A DNA stretch of 32,446 nt from Bacteroidales bacterium (GCA_024689525.1 JAILDI010000109.1:1-32446); one strand, 5' to 3'; shown: positions 16,345 to 24,730, numbered from the stretch's first letter. The notes: generated from the sequence alone by a model not told the origin. Translations and numbers: made by a program.

Positions 16345-16427
16345 TGATACACAACGAGATACAAATATTAAATGCGGCAAGATGCCGCATTTAATACTTA
16401 CAAGTCCCTGATACACAGCGAGTTGCA
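16345..16427. repeat. Direct repeats flanking the terminator hairpin
   Basis: TGATACACAACGAGATACA (16345-16363) and TGATACACAGCGAGTTGCA (16409-16427) match at 16 of 19 positions and flank the hairpin at 16366-16396. This accounts for most of the 165-base gap between the SEC-C gene and lpdA. The role is unknown; it may be a dispersed intergenic repeat. Confidence 0.5.
16366..16396 (-). terminator. Terminator hairpin of the glycine cleavage operon
   Basis: TATTAAATGCGGCA and TGCCGCATTTAATA form a perfect 14-bp stem with a 3-base loop, 47 bases beyond the lpdA stop. The A/T-rich stem ends give a U-containing tail in the leftward direction. It can work in either direction. Confidence 0.7.
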
Positions 16428-16442
16428 GTTTACGCTCGCGAG

Positions 16443-17780
16443 CTACGCGAGCGACTGAAGCACTTCGGAGAGGGTGGGATGGGCGTGGATGATGGAGCGG
16501 AACTGCGGGAGGGTGGCGTGGAGGGCCATCAGGGAGGAGATTTCCTGGATGAGGATGGAGCTCTCTGCGCCGAACATGTGGCAGCCGAGGATACGGCCGT
16601 CAGCAGAATCGACAATCATTTTGCAGAAGCCGTCCGGTTCGCCCATTGCGATGGCTTTGCCGTTGGCACGGAAGAAGGACTTGAGCACCTGGATGTCGCG
16701 GCCTTCGCATTCCGTTTCCGTGAGGCCGATGCAACCGGCTTCGGGGGAAGTGAAGACGGCAGCGGGGACCAGGGATAGGTCGATGCCGTCGACGGCGCCG
16801 GAGGAGGGCTGACCCGCCAGGATATGCGCTAATGCCCTCTTGCCGTGGAAGGTGGCCGCGTGGGCCAGCATCATTCCTCCAACCAAATCGCCTATCGCAT
16901 AAACCGATGGGACGTTGGTTTGCATATACCCGTTAACCGCCACTCCCCTGCGGCTGAACTCGATGCCCAGGTCGGCCAGGTTCAGGGAGTCCGTATTGGG
17001 CCTGCGGCCGACGGCCATAAGCACCATTGAGCCGGAAACCGAACACTCCTTTTCCTTCTGCAGATAGTTCACGACATACCCGTCACCATCCTTGCGAACC
17101 GCTTGCACCTGAGCTGAAGTTTCTATTCTGATGCCACGCTTTACAAGGCTCTGTTTGAGCCTCTTGGAGATATCGTCGTCGAATCGCGGAAGTATGTTCT
17201 TGCAGTACTCAACCACAGTTACCTCACTACCGAAGCTGCGGTAGACTGATGCCAGTTCAAGGCCGATGACACCTCCGCCGATAACCACCATCGAGGGCGG
17301 CACCGAGGTCAGCTCAAGCACCTCACGCGAAGTGACGCATAGCTCCGCCCCCTCGATGGGAAGGCTGGCCGAAACCGAGCCGGTGGCGAGGATGATATAA
17401 TCGGCCTCATAGCTCTCACCGTTAACGCAGACGGTATGTGCATCCACGAGGGACGCCCTGCCTTCAACCACATTAACCTTCTTCAGGAGCATTGCAACTC
17501 CGCCACGCAACTGTTCCACGACAGCATCCTTGCGGGCCATTGCGGCAGCCAAATCCAGTGACGGTGCGGAAACATTGATACCGAACTCCCCTGCCCTGGC
17601 GATATCGTCGTACAGGGCGGCAGTGCGGCACAGCGCCTTGGTGGGGATGCAGCCCTCGTTAAGGCAGGTGCCGCCAAGCGGACCGTCCGTAACGAGGGTT
17701 ACTTCCAAACCTTTTGCAGCGGCCTCCACGGCGGTTTCGTATCCGCCGGGGCCGGCTCCTATGATAATGAGTCTTGCCAT
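16443..17780 (-). CDS. lpdA: Dihydrolipoyl dehydrogenase (L protein of the glycine cleavage system)
   Basis: FAD enzyme that reoxidises dihydrolipoyl groups with NAD+, here presumably on GcvH. The 445-residue protein begins with the FAD motif LIIIGAGPGGYETA. It has the redox disulfide GGTCLNEGCIPTK (Cys 39, Cys 44), an NAD-binding MVVIGGGVIGLELASVY and YAIGDLVGG. The C-terminal HAHPTLSEVLQSL supplies the active-site His and Glu. The start overlaps the gcvPB end by 22 bases. As last gene of the operon it gives glycine cleavage its own L protein instead of relying only on the pyruvate dehydrogenase one. A GC hairpin spans its stop codon. Confidence 0.95.
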   Translation of the reverse strand: MARLIIIGAGPGGYETAVEAAAKGLEVTLVTDGPLGGTCLNEGCIPTKALCRTAALYDDIARAGEFGINVSAPSLDLAAAMARKDAVVEQLRGGVAMLLKKVNVVEGRASLVDAHTVCVNGESYEADYIILATGSVSASLPIEGAELCVTSREVLELTSVPPSMVVIGGGVIGLELASVYRSFGSEVTVVEYCKNILPRFDDDISKRLKQSLVKRGIRIETSAQVQAVRKDGDGYVVNYLQKEKECSVSGSMVLMAVGRRPNTDSLNLADLGIEFSRRGVAVNGYMQTNVPSVYAIGDLVGGMMLAHAATFHGKRALAHILAGQPSSGAVDGIDLSLVPAAVFTSPEAGCIGLTETECEGRDIQVLKSFFRANGKAIAMGEPDGFCKMIVDSADGRILGCHMFGAESSILIQEISSLMALHATLPQFRSIIHAHPTLSEVLQSLA

Positions 17781-19168
17781 TTCAGAACAGGATTTCGTGC
17801 CGCCGTGGTTTCATCCGGGCGGGAGATGGGAGCGCAGTGGGGAGCGTCGTGCAGCAGCATAGGATCAGCAGACGCCTCTGTAGCAATCACACGCATCACG
17901 TCAACAAACGCATCTATCGTTTCCTTGCTCTCGGTTTCCGTGGGCTCGATCATAAGGGCCTGGTGGAACAGGAGCGGGAAGTAGATGGTGGGAGCGTGGA
18001 AGCCGAAGTCCAGAAGGCGCTTTGCAACGTCCAGCGTGGTGGCTCCGGGAACGTCTTCGCGGGCGCCGTCGTTCACCAGGCCGTCGAACACGAATTCATG
18101 CTTGCAGACGCCCTCGATGGGGAGTTTGTACACGTCCTTGAGACATTCCTTTATATAGTTGGCGCTAAGGACAGAGTACTCGCCCACCTTGCGGAGGTTC
18201 TCCTTGCCAAGCATCAGTATGTATGCGCAGGCGCGCAGGATGACGCCGAAGTTGCCGTTGAAACCGGACACCTTAAGTTCCTTCAAACAAGGCCTCAAGT
18301 GTTCCGCCACGCCAACAGGACCGCTGCCGGGGCCGCCGCCGCCGTGAGGGGTGGAGAAGGTCTTGTGCAGGTTAAGGTGCATTATGTCGAAGCCCATATC
18401 GCCGGGACGCACAACACCCATCAGAGGGTTCATATTGGCGCCGTCATAGTACAGCAGGCCGCCGCAGCCGTGAACCAGCGAGGCGATCTCCTTGATCTGG
18501 GTTTCGAAGAGGCCAAGCGTATTGGGATTGGTCATCATGATACCGGCGATATCCGGGCCAAGAAGACCCTTCAACGCCTCCACGTCGATGCGGCCGTTCT
18601 CCAGCGACTTCACTTCCACCACCTGCAGGCCGCAGACTGCGGCGGAGGCAGGGTTGGTGCCGTGCGCGCTGTCCGGCACAATAACCTTGGTGCGCGCATA
18701 GTCCCCGCGGGACCAGTGATAGGAGCGCATCACCATAAGGCCGGTGAGCTCGCCGTGGGCGCCGGCGCAGGGCTGGAAGGTGAATTCCGCCAGGCCGGTA
18801 ATCTCCGCCAGGAACGAGTTCATAGCCTCGTACACCTTTCGGGCGCCGGGGACAAGGGCATCGGACATAAGCGGATGCAGGCCCTGGAAGCCCTTCATCG
18901 CGGCAACCTCCTCATTGATCTTGGGGTTGTACTTCATGGTGCAGGACCCAAGCGGATAGAAGCCGGTGTCCACGCCGAAGTTCATCTGCGAGAGCATCGT
19001 GTAGTGGCGCACCACCTCCGGTTCGCTCACCTGGGGAAGCACGAGGGCCGATTTCCGGCTCACGCCGGAGGGCAGCGCGGGGGCTGCCGGGAAGGCATCG
19101 ACAGGAAGGGAATAGCCGATTCGGCCGCTCTTTGAGAGCTCGAATATGAGTTTGTCGTAGTACTTCAT
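17759..19168 (-). CDS. gcvPB: Glycine dehydrogenase (decarboxylating) subunit 2, P protein C-terminal half
   Basis: PLP-bearing half of the split P protein; with GcvPA it decarboxylates glycine and passes aminomethyl to lipoyl-GcvH. At 469 residues it is close to the usual length of the subunit. FGVDTGFYPLGSCTMKYNPK, the motif before the active site (PDSAHGTNPASA) and the PLP lysine in HLNLHKTFSTPHGGGGPG (Lys 269) are intact. It begins 3 bases after gcvPA. Many Bacteroidetes carry a single fused gcvP of about 950 residues, so the split form and its order with T, H and L are worth noting. Confidence 0.96.
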   Translation of the reverse strand: MKYYDKLIFELSKSGRIGYSLPVDAFPAAPALPSGVSRKSALVLPQVSEPEVVRHYTMLSQMNFGVDTGFYPLGSCTMKYNPKINEEVAAMKGFQGLHPLMSDALVPGARKVYEAMNSFLAEITGLAEFTFQPCAGAHGELTGLMVMRSYHWSRGDYARTKVIVPDSAHGTNPASAAVCGLQVVEVKSLENGRIDVEALKGLLGPDIAGIMMTNPNTLGLFETQIKEIASLVHGCGGLLYYDGANMNPLMGVVRPGDMGFDIMHLNLHKTFSTPHGGGGPGSGPVGVAEHLRPCLKELKVSGFNGNFGVILRACAYILMLGKENLRKVGEYSVLSANYIKECLKDVYKLPIEGVCKHEFVFDGLVNDGAREDVPGATTLDVAKRLLDFGFHAPTIYFPLLFHQALMIEPTETESKETIDAFVDVMRVIATEASADPMLLHDAPHCAPISRPDETTAARNPVLKWQDSLS

Positions 19169-19171
19169 AGC

Positions 19172-20494
19172 CTATCCCTCCACTGCTTTTACAAGAGCGT
19201 CCACCTCGTCGATGGTTCTCTTTTCGGTTACACAGAAGCTCACATAGCCTTCCTCGGTGGGAAGGGCGGCGAAGAAGCCGGCGGCAGCCAGCCGCTCGTG
19301 CAGGGCGGCGGCACTTTCGCCCACGGGCTCCAGCACGAATTCCTTGAGGAACGGCTTACCCGGGAACACTTCCTTGAACTTTCCGGTCTTGAGAAGCTGG
19401 AGATGCAGGTAATGCGCACCGTCCGAACTGATCTCGTTCACCTTCTTGAGGCCGTCCGGGCCCATAAGGGACAGGTAAATCGTTACCCACAGGGCCATCA
19501 GCGATTCATTGGAGCAGATGTTGGACGTTGCCTTTTCGCGCTTGATATGTTGCTCGCGCGCCTGGAGCGTGAGCACGAAGGCCCTGCGGCCTTCCTTGTC
19601 CACGGTCTGGCCCACGATGCGGCCGGGCATCTTGCGCAGATAGTCCTTCTTTACGGCCATAAAGCCCACGTACGGGCCGCCATAGCTCAGGGGCAGGCCT
19701 AGGGGCTGGCCGTCACCAACGGCGATATCGGCACCCCATTCTGCGGGAGATGCCACCACGGCAAGTGCGGAAGGATCGCAGTACTCCACCAGAAGGGCCT
19801 TCTGGTCGTGAATCAGATCGGCAAAACCGCTGTGGTCCTCCACTATGCCATAGCGGTTGACGGAGGGCACGATCACGCCTGCGACATCCTCGGCAGCCAA
19901 AGCCGCCTTCAAAGATGCCAGCGACGTCTGTCCGTCGGCCGCCTCCACATAGCCCAGCTCCACGCCGTGGAACTTTGCGTATGTCTCAACTACAGCCACC
20001 ACGTGCGGCAGCAGGGTCTTGGAAAGCAGTACACGGGTCTTCTTGCGCGTAGAGGCCATACACATCATCATCGCCTCCGCGGCGGCCGTGGGGCCGTCGT
20101 ACATAGATGCATTTGATGCGTCAAGGCCGGTGAGCGCGCATATCATGCTCTGATACTCGAAGATGTAGCGCAGCGTGCCCTGGGAAATCTCGCACTGGTA
20201 CGGAGTGTATGCCGTGAGGAACTCCGAACGTGAACAGAGATAAGGGATGACCGAAGGGGTGTAGTGGTCATAGGCACCTGCGCCGGCGAACACCTTCAGG
20301 CGGGCATTCATCGACTCCAGGGCCTCGAACCAGGTACGGATTTCCTCCTCGCTCTTTGCGGGCGGAAGGTTGTACGCACCCCTGTGGATGAACTCGGAGG
20401 GGACATCGGCATAAAGGTCCTCCAACTTCTCCACCCCGATGCGGGAAAGCATTGCCTCCACATCGGCCTTAGTATGGGGGAAATAAGGGAACAT
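19172..20494 (-). CDS. gcvPA: Glycine dehydrogenase (decarboxylating) subunit 1, P protein N-terminal half
   Basis: Structural partner of GcvPB in the split P protein. At 440 residues it has the family's usual size. FPYFPHTKADVEAML at the start, AGAYDHYTPSVIPYLCSRSEFLTAYTPYQ, EISQGTLRYIFEYQSMIC and VGDGQPLGLPLSYGGPYVGF are characteristic. Its ATG shares one base with the gcvH stop (TAATG), indicating coupled translation. The full N-terminal half is present, and gcvPB follows in the correct order after 3 bases. There is no sign that the split is a recent frameshift, because both halves have natural ends. Confidence 0.96.
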   Translation of the reverse strand: MFPYFPHTKADVEAMLSRIGVEKLEDLYADVPSEFIHRGAYNLPPAKSEEEIRTWFEALESMNARLKVFAGAGAYDHYTPSVIPYLCSRSEFLTAYTPYQCEISQGTLRYIFEYQSMICALTGLDASNASMYDGPTAAAEAMMMCMASTRKKTRVLLSKTLLPHVVAVVETYAKFHGVELGYVEAADGQTSLASLKAALAAEDVAGVIVPSVNRYGIVEDHSGFADLIHDQKALLVEYCDPSALAVVASPAEWGADIAVGDGQPLGLPLSYGGPYVGFMAVKKDYLRKMPGRIVGQTVDKEGRRAFVLTLQAREQHIKREKATSNICSNESLMALWVTIYLSLMGPDGLKKVNEISSDGAHYLHLQLLKTGKFKEVFPGKPFLKEFVLEPVGESAAALHERLAAAGFFAALPTEEGYVSFCVTEKRTIDEVDALVKAVEG

Positions 20495-20874
20495 TATTCG
20501 CCGATATGAGTTTTATAGGCGGCTGCGTCCATAAGGGCGTCCAGCTCCGACTTGTCCGACATTTCCACTTTGATGATCCAGGCGGCGAAGGCATCCTCGT
20601 TGATGGCCTCCGGGGCGTCCTCCAGCTCAGAATTCACTTCCACGACAACGCCGCTCACCGGGGCGATGAGGTCCGATGCGGCCTTCACGCTCTCAAGGGC
20701 GCCGAATTCCTCGCCCGCTGCGACTTCGTCATCGACCTCCGGCATATCAACGTAGGTGATGTCGCCCATTTCCTTCTGTGCAAAGTCGGAAACGCCGATC
20801 ACCGCAATGTTTCCTTCAACTTTAACCCATTCGTGTGACTCGCTGTAGAGGAGTCCTTCCATAATCTTTGACAT
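20494..20874 (-). CDS. gcvH: Glycine cleavage system H protein
   Basis: Small lipoyl carrier (126 residues) that shuttles the aminomethyl group from P to T protein and reducing equivalents to L protein. The lipoylation site is Lys 64 in EFGALESVKAASDL, and HEWVKVEGNIAVIGVSDFAQ at the N-terminus is typical. It lies 7 bases after gcvT and shares one base with gcvPA. Full length. Confidence 0.97.
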   Translation of the reverse strand: MSKIMEGLLYSESHEWVKVEGNIAVIGVSDFAQKEMGDITYVDMPEVDDEVAAGEEFGALESVKAASDLIAPVSGVVVEVNSELEDAPEAINEDAFAAWIIKVEMSDKSELDALMDAAAYKTHIGE

Positions 20875-20881
20875 AGTGTTA

Positions 20882-21982
20882 TTATTTTTTGTAATTAGTT
20901 TTATAGAAACGTTTTTTCACAACCTTGCCGGGAAATACTTTCTTGCGGATGCAGATCTGCAGAGGCGTATCCAGGGCCGAGTATTCTTTCTTCACCAGGG
21001 CGAAGCAGATGCTGGTGTCCAGCGAAATCGAATGATAGCCGGTGGTGACCACTCCAACCTCTTCCCCTTCCATATTGACGACGGGATATCCGGCGCGCGG
21101 AATGGCCCTGTCCTCTATTTCTATGCCGACGAGCTTGCGCTCTATCTCCCCCGCCTTCTGGGCCACGAGGGCTTCCTTGCCGATGAAGTCCTTGTCCAGT
21201 TTGCAGAACATCGACAGTCCGGCCATCACCGGGCTGATCTCCGGGCTCAGTTCGTCCCCGTACAGGGGCAGACCGGCCTCAAAGCGGAGTGTGTCGCGGC
21301 AGCCGAGTCCGCAGGGCTCCACACCCGCGGCCAGCAGCCTCTTCCAGATTTCCACGGTGTTCTCCGGGGTGCAGTACAGTTCGAAGCCGTCCTCCCCGGT
21401 ATAGCCGGTGCGGCTCAGGATCAGGCGCGAGCCCTTATAGTTCGCATCGCAGAAGGTGTAAAAGCCAAGGTCACGGGCCTGGGCGTAGCCGAGCACATCG
21501 ACCACCACCTTCTCCGCCTCCGGGCCCTGGACGGCAATCTGGCCCCAGAGCTCCGAGTCATTCTTGAGGGTGCAGTCGAAGCCCGCGGCATTGTCCTTCA
21601 TCCAGGCAAAATCCTTGTCGATGTTGGCTGCGTTCACAACCAGCAGGAAATGCTCCGGAGCGAACTCCTTGTACACGAGAAGGTCGTCCACGACGCCTCC
21701 GTCCGGATAGCACATCATTCCGTAGAGGATGCTGCCGGGAGCCATTCCGCGAACCTCGTTCGTAAAGATGTGGTTCACGAAAGCCTCCGCGCCGGGGCCC
21801 TCAATGAAAATCTCGCCCATATGGGAGACATCGAACATACCCACCTTGTTCCTTACGGCCAGGTGCTCCTGTGTGATGGAGGAGTACTGGATGGGCATCA
21901 TAAACCCCGCGAAGGGGCTCATCTTGGCCTGGAGCTGCATATGGCAGGGATACAGGCAAGTCAGTTTCAAGTCTTCAGACAT
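20882..21982 (-). CDS. gcvT: Glycine cleavage system T protein (aminomethyltransferase)
   Basis: Transfers the methylene group from aminomethyl-lipoyl-GcvH to tetrahydrofolate, releasing ammonia. Full length at 366 residues. MSPFAGFMMPIQYSSITQEH and GMFDVSHMGEI near the N-terminus, LSRTGYTGEDGFELYC in the middle and the C-terminal VGVVTTGYHSISLDTSICFALV match the family. The ATG overlaps the end of the arginase-like gene by 8 bases, so these two are translationally linked. gcvH follows after 7 bases. Confidence 0.96.
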   Translation of the reverse strand: MSEDLKLTCLYPCHMQLQAKMSPFAGFMMPIQYSSITQEHLAVRNKVGMFDVSHMGEIFIEGPGAEAFVNHIFTNEVRGMAPGSILYGMMCYPDGGVVDDLLVYKEFAPEHFLLVVNAANIDKDFAWMKDNAAGFDCTLKNDSELWGQIAVQGPEAEKVVVDVLGYAQARDLGFYTFCDANYKGSRLILSRTGYTGEDGFELYCTPENTVEIWKRLLAAGVEPCGLGCRDTLRFEAGLPLYGDELSPEISPVMAGLSMFCKLDKDFIGKEALVAQKAGEIERKLVGIEIEDRAIPRAGYPVVNMEGEEVGVVTTGYHSISLDTSICFALVKKEYSALDTPLQICIRKKVFPGKVVKKRFYKTNYKK

Positions 21983-22649
21983 TTAGTGTTTTTATTATGT
22001 GGTTCAATAGTTCAATGTTCGTTTCCAGGTTCACCGCCTGGCAGGCATCCGGCGCGCATTCCCCGCAAATATCCACCGCCAGCACGTTGGCGCCCGCGAG
22101 TTTTCCCAGCATCCCCTTCACATCCTCCAACGTGTGCTTTCCCTGCGTCCATCCCGTCACCGCATACTGCGGCAGCATTATGTCCTTGTCCAGCGACACG
22201 TACACGTTCCCGTGGCTTTCCAGCCAGCCTTCCGGAATGTCCTGCGGGCATCCTCCCGGGCCGATCGTGAGCACATCCTCCAGCGCCGGGCAGCGGGCCT
22301 TGAGGTCGTTCACCCATCCGCCGCAGCTGAGCACGTTTCCCAGCGCAGGCGCCTGGTTGTCCGGATGGTGGTCCATCAGCACCAGGCTGAAAGGCTCCTT
22401 AATCCCCTGAGCCAGCAGGCAGCTGAGGTAGTGGTAGTCCCCGCTGCCGATGAAGCGCAGCTTACAGTCATCGACCCTGTCCAGCGCCTTCAATATCTCC
22501 TTCTCCGCTTCCCCGTCGCAATAGCAGTGCGTGCCTTCAATCCCCTCGACATCGGCCGCCTCGAAAGGCACCCCGGCCTCCTCCATCCGGGAGGTAAGGC
22601 CCTGGGGCCGGTACACGCCCGCTATATCGACCAATAATACCTTAATCAT
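21975..22649 (-). CDS. Short arginase-fold (ureohydrolase-like) protein inside the glycine cleavage operon
   Basis: Cytosolic protein of 224 residues related to the arginase/agmatinase/formimidoylglutamase superfamily but shorter than the usual about 300. Metal ligands of the binuclear site appear to be kept: GSGDYHYL (Asp 71/His 73, replacing GGDHS), DHHPDN (Asp 93, His 95, Asp 97; DAHxD in arginase) and SLDKDIML (Asp 154, Asp 156; SxDxD). The later TGWTQGKHT resembles the substrate-proximal loop. It overlaps the upstream lipoprotein stop as ATGA and gcvT by 8 bases, so it belongs firmly to the operon. A glycine-linked substrate such as guanidinoacetate is possible but is only inference. It could also be a non-hydrolytic relative. 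Confidence 0.75.
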   Translation of the reverse strand: MIKVLLVDIAGVYRPQGLTSRMEEAGVPFEAADVEGIEGTHCYCDGEAEKEILKALDRVDDCKLRFIGSGDYHYLSCLLAQGIKEPFSLVLMDHHPDNQAPALGNVLSCGGWVNDLKARCPALEDVLTIGPGGCPQDIPEGWLESHGNVYVSLDKDIMLPQYAVTGWTQGKHTLEDVKGMLGKLAGANVLAVDICGECAPDACQAVNLETNIELLNHIIKTLNV

Positions 22650-23440
22650 TTCAAGCCCTGCCAGGGACCTCCGAAAATGTCTTTACACTGGGTGTAACAG
22701 GAGGAACATCCCTGAACCTTGAAAAGGGTTTCCCCCTTCGGCAGGAAGATGTCCACGCCGCGGTTGTGGGAGTCCCAGCCGTCGGCAAAGATATAGGTAT
22801 AATATACTGTGCCGTAAGGGCTCATCTTGGTTTCCTGGGGAAGCGTTGCCGCAGCACCGCAGTTTACCACATACGGGTATGTGAGGTTGTTGTATGCGGT
22901 TTCATAGTCGGCTCCGTCCAGAAGGGCGGCAGGCAGGTAACGCTGGAAATATTTGTCCTTCTCATCCTCCGCGCTCCTGGGGAATTTGGTTTTCAGGATG
23001 CGGATGATACCGCTCACGGTTGCATCGTCCTTGCACAGCAGTTTGAAGCACCTTTCTCCGGTGGATGCATTGCGACCGTAAATCTCCATAGCCATCGGCA
23101 CCATTGCCGCGGTTCCCTGCAGGCTCTTGCCAAGGAGATTCTCATATACCGCCTTGAACTCCGTATAGCCGGAAGGGATATTGGTAAACTCCACGGTTGC
23201 TGTGATCTGCTGGTCATAATAGCCGGGCTCGAAGTCATAGTCCACGGATCCGGAAACGGTATAGCTGTGCTCACCGTAAGTGAGGGTGTTCCTGTCCACC
23301 TGAACCTCGTGGCTGGTCTCATTCACGAGACCGGCCCATTTGTCGGAATATCCGCCGCCGAAGCCTTCCAGAAGGTCACAACCCCAGAAGCTCAGGCAAA
23401 GCGCCGCCGCAGCGATAAACAGAGAAAGAGTACTTTTCAT
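22646..23440 (-). CDS. Lipoprotein with C-terminal cysteine cluster, first gene of glycine cleavage operon
   Basis: Predicted lipoprotein of 264 residues; no family recognised. The signal ends in a lipobox-like LSFWGC (Cys about 21). The mature protein is rich in Tyr and Thr and looks like a beta-structure. It ends with GCSSCYTQCKD, three Cys in eight residues, which could bind metal or form disulfides. The chosen ATG lies 23 bases after a TATATTTG box; a longer in-frame start at 23521 lies upstream of the promoter. Its last four bases overlap the arginase-like start. Why a surface lipoprotein heads a cytosolic glycine operon is not clear. Confidence 0.75.
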   Translation of the reverse strand: MKSTLSLFIAAAALCLSFWGCDLLEGFGGGYSDKWAGLVNETSHEVQVDRNTLTYGEHSYTVSGSVDYDFEPGYYDQQITATVEFTNIPSGYTEFKAVYENLLGKSLQGTAAMVPMAMEIYGRNASTGERCFKLLCKDDATVSGIIRILKTKFPRSAEDEKDKYFQRYLPAALLDGADYETAYNNLTYPYVVNCGAAATLPQETKMSPYGTVYYTYIFADGWDSHNRGVDIFLPKGETLFKVQGCSSCYTQCKDIFGGPWQGLK

Positions 23441-23463
23441 ACAATGTGGTTTTCTAAAGTTTA

Positions 23464-23494
23464 CAAATATACGAAAAGGTTCTTCCAAATCAAA
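23464..23494 (-). promoter_or_regulatory. Promoter of the lipoprotein/glycine cleavage operon
   Basis: On the minus strand TTTG (23491-23494), 19 bases, TATATTTG (23464-23471), then a 23-base leader to the ATG at 23440. It is the only strong promoter I find for the seven-gene operon. No glycine riboswitch fold is visible in the short leader. Confidence 0.7.
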
Positions 23495-23524
23495 TAGGTT
23501 GCAGAACAAATAATAATGCAAGAA

Positions 23525-24730
23525 TCAGTACAGAAAACCGAACATCCATAGCGGGATACTGGCACCGTATCCTGTCTCAATGCCATCCAAAGCCAGGTAA
23601 CTGTCCGGGATGCCGTAAATCTGCTCAAAGTCCTTACCTGGACCGCCGACCTCGAAAAGATACTTTTCACCAACGAGGAAATCTCCCTTTTCCGGCATCT
23701 GGACAGTACTCACGGCCGAGAGCTGGTCAATAAAGAAAGACTCACGCAAAGTACCCACTGTGATCTGGGGTGTGAAAGCGTACATCAAATTGGTGTTTCC
23801 AAGGTATATCTTTTCCGGTTTCAACAGTTTCTTGTAACTTTTGAGCTGAACTGTGAGCAGCTCCAGAACCTCAGCCTTGTCCAAACTGTAAAGAATGCTC
23901 AGCAGCGTGTCCCTGGTGGTACCAAGCGAAGCTGCAAGGCGCTCTATATTAGGTTTCAGCGGCACATTTTCCGCAATTATCATAAAGAGTTTCTTGCACT
24001 TCTCAATGGTTTCGTAGGTAATCTTCTCCACGGCCGGCAGATCACTTTCAATAACTGTGTTCACAACCTCCTTTAGGCGAATCAGAAAATCGGTCCCTGC
24101 CTCTTTGTAGAAAGGATAAACGCCGTTGTGAAGATACGTCTCAAAGTGTTTTAACACCTTCGTTTTGGGAACAATATCCATTGCGATGGAAACGTGTGAG
24201 GAAAGAAGCGTCTCAAGAGGGATGGCATCCATCTTCAAGATGCCTTCATACTCCAGGTATTCGCGGAAGGACATCCCCTTCAATGTGTATGGTGTCTGCC
24301 TGCGGGACATATCCACCTTGGAGTTGTCTATCTCCAACAGGGACGATCCTGTATAGACGATGCGCAAATCTGCGTGTTGGTCAACGAGGTTCTTCAAGAT
24401 ACCGCTCCAGCCCTCATACTTGTGCACCTCGTCTATGTACAGTTCCGTGATGCCCCTGTTGTAGAGCAATGTGACCACATCCTGCAGCGTGTGCGTCTTG
24501 AACCAGTAGTGGTCCAGGGACATATAGAAGGTGTCGTCCGGGTTGGCGTACTTCTCCTTGATGCGCTGCAGCAGCATAGTTGTTTTGCCCACGCCACGCT
24601 CTCCCTTTATGCCAATCACGCGGGAATCCCAGTTGATTTGGGGATATAGGTAGCGCTTGAATGTTAGCGTAACCTGGGCAAGTTTGCTGTGATAGAAGTC
24701 CACGATGGGACGAAGGTCAGTCAGTTCCAT
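23525..24730 (-). CDS. AAA-family ATPase with C-terminal DUF4143
   Basis: ATP-binding protein of 401 residues, common in many copies in Bacteroidetes and archaea. The N-terminal AAA_14 domain shows Walker A GERGVGKTT (43-51) and Walker B ELYIDEVH (96-103), with a sensor-like RIVYTGSSLLEID. The C-terminal half is DUF4143, ending in a nuclease-like strand pattern (GDFLVGEKYLFEVGG). Biological role is not established for the family. It is a single-gene unit with a TATCTTTG box 19 bases upstream and two copies of a palindromic element around and above that promoter. Confidence 0.9.
   Translation of the reverse strand: MELTDLRPIVDFYHSKLAQVTLTFKRYLYPQINWDSRVIGIKGERGVGKTTMLLQRIKEKYANPDDTFYMSLDHYWFKTHTLQDVVTLLYNRGITELYIDEVHKYEGWSGILKNLVDQHADLRIVYTGSSLLEIDNSKVDMSRRQTPYTLKGMSFREYLEYEGILKMDAIPLETLLSSHVSIAMDIVPKTKVLKHFETYLHNGVYPFYKEAGTDFLIRLKEVVNTVIESDLPAVEKITYETIEKCKKLFMIIAENVPLKPNIERLAASLGTTRDTLLSILYSLDKAEVLELLTVQLKSYKKLLKPEKIYLGNTNLMYAFTPQITVGTLRESFFIDQLSAVSTVQMPEKGDFLVGEKYLFEVGGPGKDFEQIYGIPDSYLALDGIETGYGASIPLWMFGFLY

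Noticed and set aside
16345..16427. Direct repeats considered as a CRISPR remnant.
   Set aside because: Only two imperfect copies, spacer-like interval occupied by a terminator hairpin, and no cas genes nearby.
17774..19135. 453-codon plus-strand frame opposite gcvPB.
   Set aside because: gcvPB is certain on the other strand; the opposite product is low-complexity His/Val/Gly with no recognisable motif.
20876..22270. 464-codon plus-strand frame across gcvT and the arginase-like gene.
   Set aside because: It is antisense to two overlapping genes, ends in a Pro/Ser-rich tail and has no promoter.
23438..23463. Glycine riboswitch in the leader of the glycine cleavage operon.
   Set aside because: The leader after the promoter is only about 20 bases, too short for an aptamer.
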